DNA of 20,504 bases from Bacteroidota bacterium (GCA_030614305.1 JAUWKH010000005.1:1-20504), one strand, 5' to 3'; positions 6,344-14,087 are shown, numbered from the stretch's first letter. Notes: generated by a model from the sequence alone, not told the origin. Translations and numbers: made by a program.

Positions 6344-7288
6344 ATGAAATATCCATGGGGTCATAGCAGACGCTTTAATGCTTATTCAAATTATTTTATA
6401 AAAGAGTTTGGTGAACGGGTTCAAAAACTCAGCATTGATGCAGGTTTCACTTGTCCTAATCGTGATGGAACCGTAGGAACGGGTGGTTGTACTTATTGCA
6501 ATAACAATGCATTTAATCCTTCGTACTGCACACCTTCAAAATCAATAAAACAACAAATTATTGAAGGCATTGAGTTTCACCAAAAACGTTACAGGAGAGC
6601 AAATAAATATCTTGCTTATTTTCAGCCTTTTTCCAATACTTACTCTCCTTTGGATAAATTAAGAAATATTTATAATGAGGCATTAAAATTTCCGGAAGTT
6701 ATTGGCCTGGTTATTGGTACCCGCCCTGATTGTATTGATGATGAAAAACTTGATTTTATTTTAGAATTATCAAAAAAATATTACGTAATTATTGAATATG
6801 GCATTGAATCGTGTTATGATAAAACATTAGAACGTGTTAACAGGGGACATGGTTTTGAACAATCGGTAAAAGCCATTTATAAAACCGCAAAAAAAGGAAT
6901 AAAAACCGGAGCACATATAATTTTCGGATTACCCGGTGAAACAAAACAGGAGATGCTTGATGAAGCTGACATTTTATCTGAACTTCCTTTGAACAATATA
7001 AAATTTCATCAGCTTCAGATAATTAAAGATACTGAAATGGCAAAAGAATATCGGGAGAAGCCGGAAAATTTCAGCTTATTTTCTCTTAATGAATACATTG
7101 ATTTTATAATTACTTTTCTTGAAAGATTAACTCCTGATATTGTTATTGAACGCTTTGCCGGTGAAGTACCCCCCCGATTTTTATCCGGTCCCGGCTGGGG
7201 CTTGATAAGAAACGACCAAATCCTGAATTTGATTGAAAAAAAACTTGCTGAAAAAAATACATGGCAAGGAAGGAGAAAAATTAGATAG
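6344..7288 (+). CDS. TIGR01212-family radical SAM protein (YhcC/YtqA-like)
   Basis: A 314-residue radical SAM enzyme of the YhcC/YtqA family. Its cluster motif is spaced unlike the classic CxxxCxxC: C37 in TCPNRDGT, then C49 and C52 in GGCTYC, which is the hallmark of this family. Other family blocks are AYFQPFSNTYSPLDKLR, VIGTRPDCIDDEKLD, EYGIESCYDKTLERVNRGH and GAHIIFGLPGET. From memory, the Bacillus homologue YtqA has been linked to wobble-uridine tRNA modification; I hold that loosely and do not assign it here. I chose ATG 6344, which gives MKYPWGHSRRFN, the usual family N-terminus; an in-frame TTG at 6335 adds three residues with no support. The gene stands alone between repeat-rich spacers and its stop abuts an inverted repeat. 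Confidence 0.9.
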   Translation: MKYPWGHSRRFNAYSNYFIKEFGERVQKLSIDAGFTCPNRDGTVGTGGCTYCNNNAFNPSYCTPSKSIKQQIIEGIEFHQKRYRRANKYLAYFQPFSNTYSPLDKLRNIYNEALKFPEVIGLVIGTRPDCIDDEKLDFILELSKKYYVIIEYGIESCYDKTLERVNRGHGFEQSVKAIYKTAKKGIKTGAHIIFGLPGETKQEMLDEADILSELPLNNIKFHQLQIIKDTEMAKEYREKPENFSLFSLNEYIDFIITFLERLTPDIVIERFAGEVPPRFLSGPGWGLIRNDQILNLIEKKLAEKNTWQGRRKIR

Positions 7289-7473
7289 GCTGAGGCTAAG
7301 GCTAAGGATACAAAAAGTTAGGGTTCTTTGAAAAATATTTTGTTCCAATTCAGTAGTATTATTATAGTATTCGATATTTTTTAATCAGTTTAATATCAGA
7401 TTATTCCATGAAATTGAACGATAAATAAAATTGTATAACCATACTTTTTCACACCTTAGCCTTAGCCTCAGCC
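7288..7473. repeat. Perfect 20-bp inverted repeats of AGGCTA/AGGCTG hexamers
   Basis: GGCTGAGGCTAAGGCTAAGG at 7288-7307 is the exact reverse complement of CCTTAGCCTTAGCCTCAGCC at 7454-7473. The right arm runs on with further CTCAGC units to about 7482. The 146 nt between the arms are AT-rich and hold no gene. The left arm begins on the last base of the TAG stop of the radical SAM gene. A third, unpaired copy (CCTCAGCCTCAGCCTTAGCC) lies at 13777-13796. Together with the promoter below, this accounts for the gene-free spacer 7289-7601. Confidence 0.85.
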
Positions 7474-7550
7474 TCAGCCTCAATCTATATATTCAAAAAA
7501 TTATTTCAAAAAATTATTCTGATTTACCATTCATTCTAATAAAAATATTA

Positions 7551-7558
7551 TATATTTG
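7551..7558 (+). promoter_or_regulatory. Bacteroidota -7 box upstream of first T9SS protein gene
   Basis: TATATTTG fits the TAnnTTTG consensus and lies 43 nt before the ATG at 7602. This gives a leader of about 35 nt, much like the next secreted-protein gene. No TTTG is found 17-23 nt upstream, so the site is weaker than the one at 9696-9727. Confidence 0.55.
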
Positions 7559-7601
7559 CTACAATTAAATAAACATTTTTATTAACTAAAACTTTTTTAT
7601 C

Positions 7602-9443
7602 ATGAAAAAATTTTTACTTCTAACAACAGCATTGTTTGTAATTTGCTTAACCACAAGAGCTCAGGACACTCTTTATATTGATGATTTTGAGTCATATACT
7701 CTTGGTGAGTATTTAGCAGTTCAGTCAAGTTGGTGGACAACCTGGAGCGGAGGAACAGGTGGTGCGGAAGACGCTTTAATCAGCGATGAGCAAGCTCTGA
7801 GTCCAACACAATCAGTAAAAGTTGAAGGTTCAACCGATTTGATTTTGCCATTTGGAGATCAAATATCAGGTCAATACCAGGTAAACTTTTATTATTATAT
7901 CCCAAGCGGATATGCAGGTTATTATAATTTTCAGCACTATGAATCACCTGGTGTTGAATGGGCTTTGGAAGTATATTTTGCTGAAACCGGAGATGGATTT
8001 ATTCATGCAGCCGGACAAAATGCAGCATTTTTTAATTACAACCACGACGAATGGATATTCTGTGAAAACATCATTGATCTGGATAATGATCTTGGTGAAC
8101 TATGGATTGCCGGCACATTTGTTCATTCATGGCAATGGAGCATGACTTCACAAGGAAATCCTGGAGCAAATCAGTTAGGTGGACTGGATGTCTTTGCAGG
8201 TGCTCCTACGGGAGAAACCCCATTATTTTATATGGACGACATAATCTGGCTTGAGGTTCAACCAAGCACTGACCCGGTAATTGAAGTAACTCCCGATATT
8301 TTTAACGAAATTATTGAACCCGGACAAGTTGCAACGCAGCCAATGACTATAGCTAATATTGGAGTTGGCGAACTGGAATTTGATATTGCGATTGTTTATA
8401 ATATTGCAAAAGGTGAAAAATCACAACCCTTAACTTCAAATATTCCACAAAAAACTTATTCTAAAGCTTTTTTATCAAATAATCGAGTAATTGAAGATCC
8501 CAATTACAATCCATCGGCTTCAACACCTGCTCCAACTGATGATTTTATATTACATTACGACGGAGATAATAATTCGGCAATAGGGCTGACAAACCCTGCT
8601 GAATTTCAGGTAGCTGCAATGTTCCCGAATTCCTTAACCGTTCCGCATGCCGGCATGGAACTTACTTCTGTTGAAATATTTATTAATGACCCTGCAGATG
8701 CATTTGCATTAAAAATTTATGGACAAGGTAATTCTTATGAACCCGGCGCCTTACTTGTTGATCAACCTTTTACACCTGTTGCTTATTCATGGAATACTAT
8801 TACTTTAGATGTACCTGTTGTAATTACCGGTGAAGATATTTGGGTTGGTTATTGGATAAACCAAACAGTTATTGAGGTTTTCCCTGCAGGATGCGATATA
8901 GGACCTGCCGATCCTAATGGTAATTGGATAAAATCAGGAATTGCCTGGACTCATCTTTCTTATGATTATAACTGGAATATCAGGGCACATTTAACAGGAG
9001 AACCGATGGAGCAATGGTTATCAGTTGATCCGGTTTCAGGCACTGTTTTACCTGATGACCCCGAAGAAGTTACAGTTACCTTTGACGCTACTAATCTGGT
9101 AATAGGTACTTATGCAGCTGAAATCCAGATTAACAATAATGACCCGGTAATACCACAATTTAATGTTCCGGTTACGCTGGATGTAGCAGTTGGGATTAAT
9201 GAAGTTGAAAAAAATGAAGCTGTTTTGATTTATCCTAACCCGACTACCGATTTTATAAATATCTGTTCAACATCTGAGATTAATTCTGTAAAATTAATTA
9301 ATTATATTGGCCAAACTATTCTTAACAAAATTGTTAAAAATCAAAAAGTCAGAATAAACACTGCTGATTATAATGCCGGAATTTACTTCCTGCAGATAAA
9401 AACAAATAACGGATTGGTTACAAAACAGATTATTATTAAATAA
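7602..9443 (+). CDS. T9SS type A sorting-domain secreted protein, one WTTWS domain
   Basis: A 613-residue exported protein of unknown function. Residues 1-21 are a signal peptide (KK, hydrophobic core, end at RAQ). Residues about 24-217 form a beta-rich, aromatic domain with DDFESY, SSWWTTWSG, the acidic strand IIDLDNDLGELWI and HSWQWS; it is homologous to two domains in the next secreted protein. About 225-265 is a choice-of-anchor-D-like strand set (IEVTPDIFNEIIEPGQ). A second beta region at about 300-465 follows, then a BACON/Ig-like module (WLSVDPVSGTVLPDD to NNDPVIPQFNVPVTL). Residues 540-613 are the T9SS sorting domain, beginning AVLIYPNPTTDF and ending VTKQIIIK. The layout suggests outer-membrane translocation and surface attachment or release. 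I see no catalytic motif; carbohydrate or matrix binding would be a guess. Confidence 0.9.
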   Translation: MKKFLLLTTALFVICLTTRAQDTLYIDDFESYTLGEYLAVQSSWWTTWSGGTGGAEDALISDEQALSPTQSVKVEGSTDLILPFGDQISGQYQVNFYYYIPSGYAGYYNFQHYESPGVEWALEVYFAETGDGFIHAAGQNAAFFNYNHDEWIFCENIIDLDNDLGELWIAGTFVHSWQWSMTSQGNPGANQLGGLDVFAGAPTGETPLFYMDDIIWLEVQPSTDPVIEVTPDIFNEIIEPGQVATQPMTIANIGVGELEFDIAIVYNIAKGEKSQPLTSNIPQKTYSKAFLSNNRVIEDPNYNPSASTPAPTDDFILHYDGDNNSAIGLTNPAEFQVAAMFPNSLTVPHAGMELTSVEIFINDPADAFALKIYGQGNSYEPGALLVDQPFTPVAYSWNTITLDVPVVITGEDIWVGYWINQTVIEVFPAGCDIGPADPNGNWIKSGIAWTHLSYDYNWNIRAHLTGEPMEQWLSVDPVSGTVLPDDPEEVTVTFDATNLVIGTYAAEIQINNNDPVIPQFNVPVTLDVAVGINEVEKNEAVLIYPNPTTDFINICSTSEINSVKLINYIGQTILNKIVKNQKVRINTADYNAGIYFLQIKTNNGLVTKQIIIK

Positions 9444-9528
9444 ACTGACACTGAACGGGAATGCCAGCAGATAAGGAAACAAACAGCGATAAACCGTTCA
9501 CTTAGTTTATTCGAAAATAGTAAAGTTT

Positions 9529-9579
9529 ACGACACGAAGTCCATACGGATTCACTTCGTATCATTAATACGTATGTATG
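9529..9579. repeat. Interspersed hairpin repeat, copy 3 (GAAGCG/ACGAAGT family)
   Basis: 9529-9559 is identical over 31 nt to 34-64 and includes both hairpin arms ACGAAGT and ACTTCGT around CCATACGG. It continues into TTAATACGTATGTAT (9564-9578), which is shared with copy 2 but not copy 1. This copy lacks the GAAGCGAAGC left module. It lies in the spacer 9444-9767, whose other contents are the terminator and promoter listed next; 9444-9528 shows nothing recognisable. Confidence 0.8.
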
Positions 9580-9619
9580 CGTTTTAGTATAAATGGATAA
9601 CTGTTTAATTAATCATTCA

Positions 9620-9666
9620 AAAGGCTGTCTCAAAAGCATTTTAACCTTTGAGTCAGCCTTTTTTTC
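9620..9666 (+). terminator. Rho-independent terminator after first T9SS protein gene
   Basis: AAAGGCTGTCTCAAA (9620-9634) pairs with TTTGAGTCAGCCTTT (9647-9661) with one mismatch over 15 bp and a 12-nt loop. A run of T residues follows directly. It ends the unit of the preceding secreted-protein gene and sits before the next promoter. Confidence 0.85.
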
Positions 9667-9695
9667 TTTTTTTAAAAAAATGTTAATAATTAAAA

Positions 9696-9727
9696 TTTGC
9701 TTTTAAAGAAATTATATTATATTTTTG
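9696..9727 (+). promoter_or_regulatory. Bacteroidota housekeeping promoter (TTTG, N20, TATTTTTG)
   Basis: TTTG at 9696-9699 and TATTTTTG at 9720-9727 match the -33 and -7 elements of the Bacteroidota primary sigma factor, with a 20-nt spacer, within the usual 17-23. The expected transcription start is near 9733, giving a leader of about 35 nt before the ATG at 9768. Confidence 0.75.
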
Positions 9728-9767
9728 CTCAAAACAATAAATATAGTATTAACCAAATTTATTAATT

Positions 9768-11984
9768 ATGAAAAAATTTACGCGTTTTTTGATGCTTTTA
9801 ACAGTATCATTATTTATCATTTCCCAAAGCTTCGCACAGAATATTCTGGCAGTTGACAGGGATGGCAGTGCTTGGTCACCGGAATCATTTACTGATTGCT
9901 GGCCCTATTTCCAGGACGCTCTTGATGCATATGGCTATACTTATACCTACTATGAAGTAGTGTTGGGACCAGATGACGGACCTGATTTGGCAACTATGCT
10001 GGAATATGATGTCATTATCTGGTTCACTGGTGAAGTTTGGGATGGTGGTGAAACTATGACAGTTAATGATGAAACTAACTTAGCCGGCTTTCTTGATGCC
10101 GGTGGAAACCTGTTCTTATCTGCACAGGATTATTTATGGGACCGTTATTCATCAGGATTTAGTTCGGGAGATTTTCCTTGGGATTATTTAGGTCTTAGAG
10201 GTGTAGCACAAGATACATGGGGAATTTTCGCTCCGGATCTTGGATCAATTGACGGTGTGGTTGGCTCCATTGCAGGTGATTTAGCTTTTGAAGTTCAGGA
10301 CATATTTACTACCCCTGCTAGAGAAGGATTGTATATTGATGAAATTTATGACCATGTTGGAATTGATTTATTTGAATTGTATGATCCCACACCTACCGGA
10401 ATTTGTGCAATACAATACGATGCAGGTGGATATAAAATCGTTTTCACAACTGCATCATATGCATCTATTACTGACACTGATATTCAGGAAGATCTTTTGA
10501 TAGCTATAATTGATTATTTTACTCCTTCTGTTGTTTGCTTCCCTTACTTTGATGCTTTTGAATCATACATTGCAGATGACTATCTTGCATTACAAGCTGG
10601 TTGCTGGACAACATGGAGCGGCGCTCCCGGAACTGATGAAGATGCTTTTGTAGTAACAACTGAAGCTTATAGCGGAGTTCAATCTGTAAAAGTTGATGGT
10701 TCTTCAACCGATTTAATATTTCCTCTCGGTGATAAAACCGAAGGAAAATATGTTGTTAGTATGGATATGCTTATTGCAGATGGCTATGGCGGATACTACA
10801 ATCTTATGCATTCACAAGGCGTCACCAATGAATGGGCAATAGAAATCTATTTTGCTTCAGACGGAACAGGATACATACATGCGGGAGGAAATACTGCTGC
10901 AACATTTGTATATCCTAACGGAGATTGGTTCAATGCAAGAATATATGTTGACCTTGACCTTGATTGGGCAACGTATTTAGTAAATGATGAATTTGTTCAT
11001 GCATGGCAATGGAGCCTTACTTCAGGAGGTGACCCCGGATTAAATCAACTTGGTGTTGTTGATATATTTGCTGCTTCTCCTCCAGGAGATGATGTTTTGT
11101 TTTATTTTGATAATTTCTATTATTATTATGATGACGGATGTGAATATTTTGAAGATTATCTTATAGGAGAATATATTGGACTGCAATCACCATGGTGGAC
11201 AACATGGAGCTATGATCCCGGAAGTTCGGAAGACGCAATTGTAACTTTTGATACTGATCCATACGCATCATTGCTAATTGATGCCGGTACAGACCTTGTA
11301 AGACCATTCAACTACGAAAATTTTACAGATTGTAAATATGGTGTTTATTTCTGGTTTATGGTTGCAGATGGATATTGCGGATATTTCAACCTTCAGAAAG
11401 ATATAGTACCGGGTGTTGAATGGGGTATGCAGGTGATGTGGGATGTTGACGGCGTAGGTACAATTGATGCCGGTGGAGCTGCAGCAGCTACTTTCCCATT
11501 TAACTTTGATGAATGGTATTACATTGAAATTATTGTGGACCTTGATAATGACCTTGGTGAAATTTGGATTGACGATGTTTTAATTCATACATGGCAATGG
11601 TCGCTCGGATGCTTTGGAGATCCAGGTATGATTGCTCTTGGTAGTATGAATGTTTATGCATGGAACTCTACGGGTAATTCACCACTGGCATACTTTGATG
11701 ACCTTTGCTTTGAACAACTTACCTACGTTGGTATTGGTGAAAATATTGAGGTAAATTCAAATATCAGTGTTTATCCGAATCCTGCAAATGATTTTGTTAA
11801 TATTGAATCTTCAGCTAATATTAATGAAGTTAAGATATTTAACAATCTCGGTCAGATTGTTTATTCACAAAAAATTGATAATAACTTTGTAAGGATTAAT
11901 ACAGAAAAATTTATTACAGGTATTTATCACATTCAAATCAATTCTCAGGATGGAATTAAAACTCAAAAACTGGTTATTAAATAA
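9768..11984 (+). CDS. T9SS type A sorting-domain secreted protein with GATase-like domain and two WTTWS domains
   Basis: A 738-residue exported protein of unknown function. Residues 1-24 are a signal peptide ending SQSFAQ. Residues about 26-250 resemble a class I glutamine-amidotransferase-like or ThuA-like alpha/beta fold: the strand ILAVDRDGS, then MLEYDVIIWFTGEVW, then LAGFLDAGGNLFLSAQDYL. I see no convincing nucleophile-elbow cysteine, so it is probably non-catalytic. Two copies of the beta-rich domain of the preceding protein follow, at about 259-452 (CWTTWSG, AWQWSLTS) and 459-651 (WWTTWSY, TWQWSLGC). Residues 666-738 are the T9SS sorting domain, starting ISVYPNPANDF and ending KTQKLVIK. 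The gene has its own promoter and a strong terminator. The two neighbours look like products of duplication and domain shuffling; they may act at the cell surface together. Confidence 0.9.
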   Translation: MKKFTRFLMLLTVSLFIISQSFAQNILAVDRDGSAWSPESFTDCWPYFQDALDAYGYTYTYYEVVLGPDDGPDLATMLEYDVIIWFTGEVWDGGETMTVNDETNLAGFLDAGGNLFLSAQDYLWDRYSSGFSSGDFPWDYLGLRGVAQDTWGIFAPDLGSIDGVVGSIAGDLAFEVQDIFTTPAREGLYIDEIYDHVGIDLFELYDPTPTGICAIQYDAGGYKIVFTTASYASITDTDIQEDLLIAIIDYFTPSVVCFPYFDAFESYIADDYLALQAGCWTTWSGAPGTDEDAFVVTTEAYSGVQSVKVDGSSTDLIFPLGDKTEGKYVVSMDMLIADGYGGYYNLMHSQGVTNEWAIEIYFASDGTGYIHAGGNTAATFVYPNGDWFNARIYVDLDLDWATYLVNDEFVHAWQWSLTSGGDPGLNQLGVVDIFAASPPGDDVLFYFDNFYYYYDDGCEYFEDYLIGEYIGLQSPWWTTWSYDPGSSEDAIVTFDTDPYASLLIDAGTDLVRPFNYENFTDCKYGVYFWFMVADGYCGYFNLQKDIVPGVEWGMQVMWDVDGVGTIDAGGAAAATFPFNFDEWYYIEIIVDLDNDLGEIWIDDVLIHTWQWSLGCFGDPGMIALGSMNVYAWNSTGNSPLAYFDDLCFEQLTYVGIGENIEVNSNISVYPNPANDFVNIESSANINEVKIFNNLGQIVYSQKIDNNFVRINTEKFITGIYHIQINSQDGIKTQKLVIK

Positions 11985-12010
11985 TTAGTAACATATAACC
12001 TATAACATAA

Positions 12011-12038
12011 AAAAGGGGGCTGAAGCTCCCTTTTTTTT
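12011..12038. terminator. Bidirectional intrinsic terminator
   Basis: AAAAGGGGGC and GCTCCCTTTT pair around a TGAA loop, with one G-T wobble. Eight T residues follow on the plus strand, and an A-run precedes on the plus strand, which becomes a T-run on the minus strand. It sits between converging genes: the second T9SS protein gene ends at 11984 (plus) and the small RHH gene ends at 12037 (minus). Confidence 0.9.
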
Positions 12039-12207
12039 ATTCATCCGTATTTTTTTTCCCGGGAAAACGCTTTGCTTCTTTTAATGCTTTACTGATAACC
12101 CATTCAATTTGCCCGTTTGTACTCCTGAATTCATCAGCAGCCCATTTCTCAATTGCTTTCATAATTTCAGGATCTATCCTAAGCACAAATGCTTTTTTCT
12201 TAGCCAT
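12037..12207 (-). CDS. Small Arc-like ribbon-helix-helix DNA-binding protein
   Basis: A 56-residue ORF starting MAKKKAFVLRIDPEIMKAI, with KWAADEFRSTNGQIEWVI in the middle. This fits the ribbon-helix-helix (Arc/MetJ) fold: a short basic beta strand (KAFVLRID) that would pair in a dimer and read the DNA groove, then two helices joined by a turn at RSTNGQ. The lysine-rich tail (KRFPGKKNTDE) is dispensable in such folds. It is likely a dimeric DNA-binding protein. From memory, close relatives sit directly beside SPFH/band-7 genes in many Bacteroidota and Firmicutes, and here the SPFH gene lies upstream on the same strand with a decayed gene between. It ends inside the bidirectional terminator. 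The target operator cannot be told from sequence. Confidence 0.85.
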   Translation of the reverse strand: MAKKKAFVLRIDPEIMKAIEKWAADEFRSTNGQIEWVISKALKEAKRFPGKKNTDE

Positions 12208-12236
12208 AATTTCCGAATTCAGTAAAATAAATGCTA

Positions 12237-12535
12237 TTAATAATTAATTATAAAATCAACAATCCCTTCAATTATTTCCAATTTTGCATTTTTAATGAAT
12301 TATTTTTCATCATTGGATTATTGCCATCTCTATCCGTTGGTCCTGAACCTGCAATTATTAATGCTACCGGAATATTTGACAAATTATCAGGTATTAAAAG
12401 AGTTCCTTCTATATTTCCCGATTTTGTTTTTAGAGTAATAGATTTTTCTATATTTTTTGTTTCTTTTTCCTGCTGAGCAATTAAGCTAAATGTTGCCAGT
12501 AAAAAAATAATTAATAATAAATTTTTCGTTTTCAT
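12237..12535 (-). pseudogene. Alpha/beta hydrolase remnant with internal deletion
   Basis: The open frame gives 87 residues: a signal peptide (MKTKNLLLIIFLLATFSLIA), then KSGNIEGTLLIPDNLSNIPV and ALIIAGSGPTDRDGNNPM. This is the N-terminus of the exported alpha/beta hydrolases with the GSGPTDRDGN oxyanion motif, normally 300-450 residues long. The similarity stops after NNSLKM, and the frame ends four residues later at 12272. One frame over, from about 12285 to 12237, the sequence reads AKLEIIEGIVDFIINY and stop, which resembles the C-terminal helix of the same enzymes. The simplest reading is a single deletion that removed the middle of the gene, including the Ser-Asp-His triad, and left the two ends out of frame. 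The N-terminal part may still be translated and exported as a useless peptide. Confidence 0.72.
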
Positions 12536-12563
12536 CTTGTCTTTGTTTTAGTTAAGCCTGAAT

Positions 12564-13418
12564 CTACTGATGTAAGGTTCCGGTATTAATAACCGGACTT
12601 GCATCTTTATCAGAACAAAGAACAACCATTAAATTACTGACCATAACTGCTTTATGTTCTTCATCAAGTTCAATAAGCTCTTTTTCTGAAAGTTGCTCAA
12701 GAGCCATTTCAACCATACTTACCGCGCCTTCAACAATCTTGTATCTTGCTGCTACAATAGCTGTTGCCTGTTGTCTTCTTAACATAGCTCCTGCAATTTC
12801 AGATGCATAGGCAAGGTATGCTATTCTTGCTTCAATAACATGAATACCGGCAATCTCAAGCCGTTCGCTTAATTCTTTTTCAAGAACATGATTAACTTCA
12901 TCGCCTCCAGAGCGTAAAGTAATTTCAGTCTGTTCATCATCAAAATTATCATAAGGATAATGCCCACCCAATTTCCTTACCGCAGCTTCACTTTGTATAT
13001 CAACAAAATGACAATAATCATCAACTTCAAAAGCAGCTTTATAAGTATTTTCAACTTTCCAGACTAATACAACTCCAATCTTAATCGGATTACCAACCTT
13101 GTCGTTTACTTTAATCGGGTCACTATCAAGATTTCTTGCTCTTAACGAGATATTTTTTCTTGAAAAAAACGGATTTACCCAAAAGAAACCATTCTTTTTG
13201 ATAGTTCCTTTATAAGCACCGAATAAAACCAATACACTTGATTCGTTAGGATTTATGATTACAAATCCGCCCAAACCAAACATGCCGAATGCTAAAATAA
13301 TTGCTAGTAAAAACATTTTCATAAAAATCATTCCCAAAACAGGTATAATGATTAAGAGAAGGACAATAAATAGTCCCAAATAACCCGAAACAGGTGAATA
13401 CAATTTTTCTTTTTTCAT
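12564..13418 (-). CDS. SPFH/band-7 domain membrane protein
   Basis: A 284-residue member of the SPFH (stomatin/prohibitin/flotillin/HflK) superfamily. Two adjacent hydrophobic segments, about residues 13-33 and 36-55, anchor it. The SPFH domain starts at GFVIINPNESSVLVLFGAYKG and includes GFFWVNPFF, SLRARNLDSDPIKVNDKVGNP and the strand KIGVVLVWKVENTYKAAFEVD. A long helical region follows, with ELSERLEIAGIHVIEARIAYL, IAGAMLRRQQATAIVAARYKI and VEMALEQLSEKELIELDEEHKAVMVSNL in turn. Such proteins form large ring or cage assemblies on the membrane and often partner with proteases. No nfeD or protease gene is adjacent here; the partners are the hydrolase remnant and the RHH gene downstream. The start ATG at 13418 is followed by normal family sequence. 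No clear promoter box was seen upstream. Confidence 0.88.
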   Translation of the reverse strand: MKKEKLYSPVSGYLGLFIVLLLIIIPVLGMIFMKMFLLAIILAFGMFGLGGFVIINPNESSVLVLFGAYKGTIKKNGFFWVNPFFSRKNISLRARNLDSDPIKVNDKVGNPIKIGVVLVWKVENTYKAAFEVDDYCHFVDIQSEAAVRKLGGHYPYDNFDDEQTEITLRSGGDEVNHVLEKELSERLEIAGIHVIEARIAYLAYASEIAGAMLRRQQATAIVAARYKIVEGAVSMVEMALEQLSEKELIELDEEHKAVMVSNLMVVLCSDKDASPVINTGTLHQ

Positions 13419-14087
13419 ATCTAAATAATTTTAATTTGTGTTATTTATATTATAATGATATTAAATTGATATTGCAATGATACAACATAATTTTACAAAA
13501 GTCAAGTTTTTCTCAATACTTGTTATTTATTCATCACTAACTCTGATAAAATTGGAATAGTTGAATATTGGAATGATGGAATCATCTTTCTTTATATAAA
13601 CATTCCATTTCTAAATTATTATAAAATGCTTATTATTTAAATCTGTTATGAGAGAAATGGAATATTTTTTATAAATTTGACGTTTAAAAAATAATTTACT
13701 TAATTTTTGCATGTTTCAATAAAAAACAAAATGGTTTCTGGTTGTGATTGCTGAATTTGCTATACCGATTACCTGACCTCAGCCTCAGCCTTAGCCTGTT
13801 TCTTTTATACATACGAAATTTAAAGAGTACGTCTATAAAGTCCGAAAGTTTAAATAAATATTAAAAATCACAAATGACAAGCACCAAATTTCAAAACTTG
13901 TCCGTATGGATAAATTACAATGCTCAAAAATTCAATGACCAAAACAGTTTCAGTTATTTGATCATTGATATTTGGAATTTATTTGTCATTTGTTTTTTGT
14001 TATTTGGTCCCGATAGCTATCGGGATTAATTCAAAATTTGTTTGACTTTATGGACAAACAAAATAATTAATACCAAATTTTATTATC
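13419..14087. other. 669-nt gene-free divergent spacer with three repeat families
   Basis: This spacer separates the divergent SPFH and PiT-like genes and has no credible ORF. It holds AGCCTC/AGCCTT hexamers at 13777-13798, the same unit as the arms at 7288 and 7454. A nested hairpin follows: outer arms CAAATGACAA (13871-13880) and TTGTCATTTG (13983-13992), inner arms TCAATGACCAAA (13932-13943) and TTTGATCATTGA (13957-13968, one mismatch). CCGTATGG at 13902-13909 echoes the hairpin repeats at 47 and 9541. An 18-bp perfect palindrome, TCCCGATAGCTATCGGGA, lies at 14008-14025. The part 13419-13770 is plain AT-rich sequence in which I see nothing definite. Promoters for both genes must lie here, but I found no good TAnnTTTG match. 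Confidence 0.75.

Noticed and set aside
9620..9661. Insertion-sequence terminal repeat (GGCTGTCTCAAAA type)
   Set aside because: The two halves form a compact hairpin with a T-run and there is no transposase; a terminator explains it fully.
12231..12476. 81-residue plus-strand ORF
   Set aside because: It is antisense to the hydrolase remnant, whose signal peptide and GSGPTDRDGN motif are clearly on the minus strand.
13419..14087. tRNA or other small RNA gene in the longest spacer
   Set aside because: No cloverleaf, T-loop consensus or known RNA motif was seen; only repeats and AT-rich sequence.
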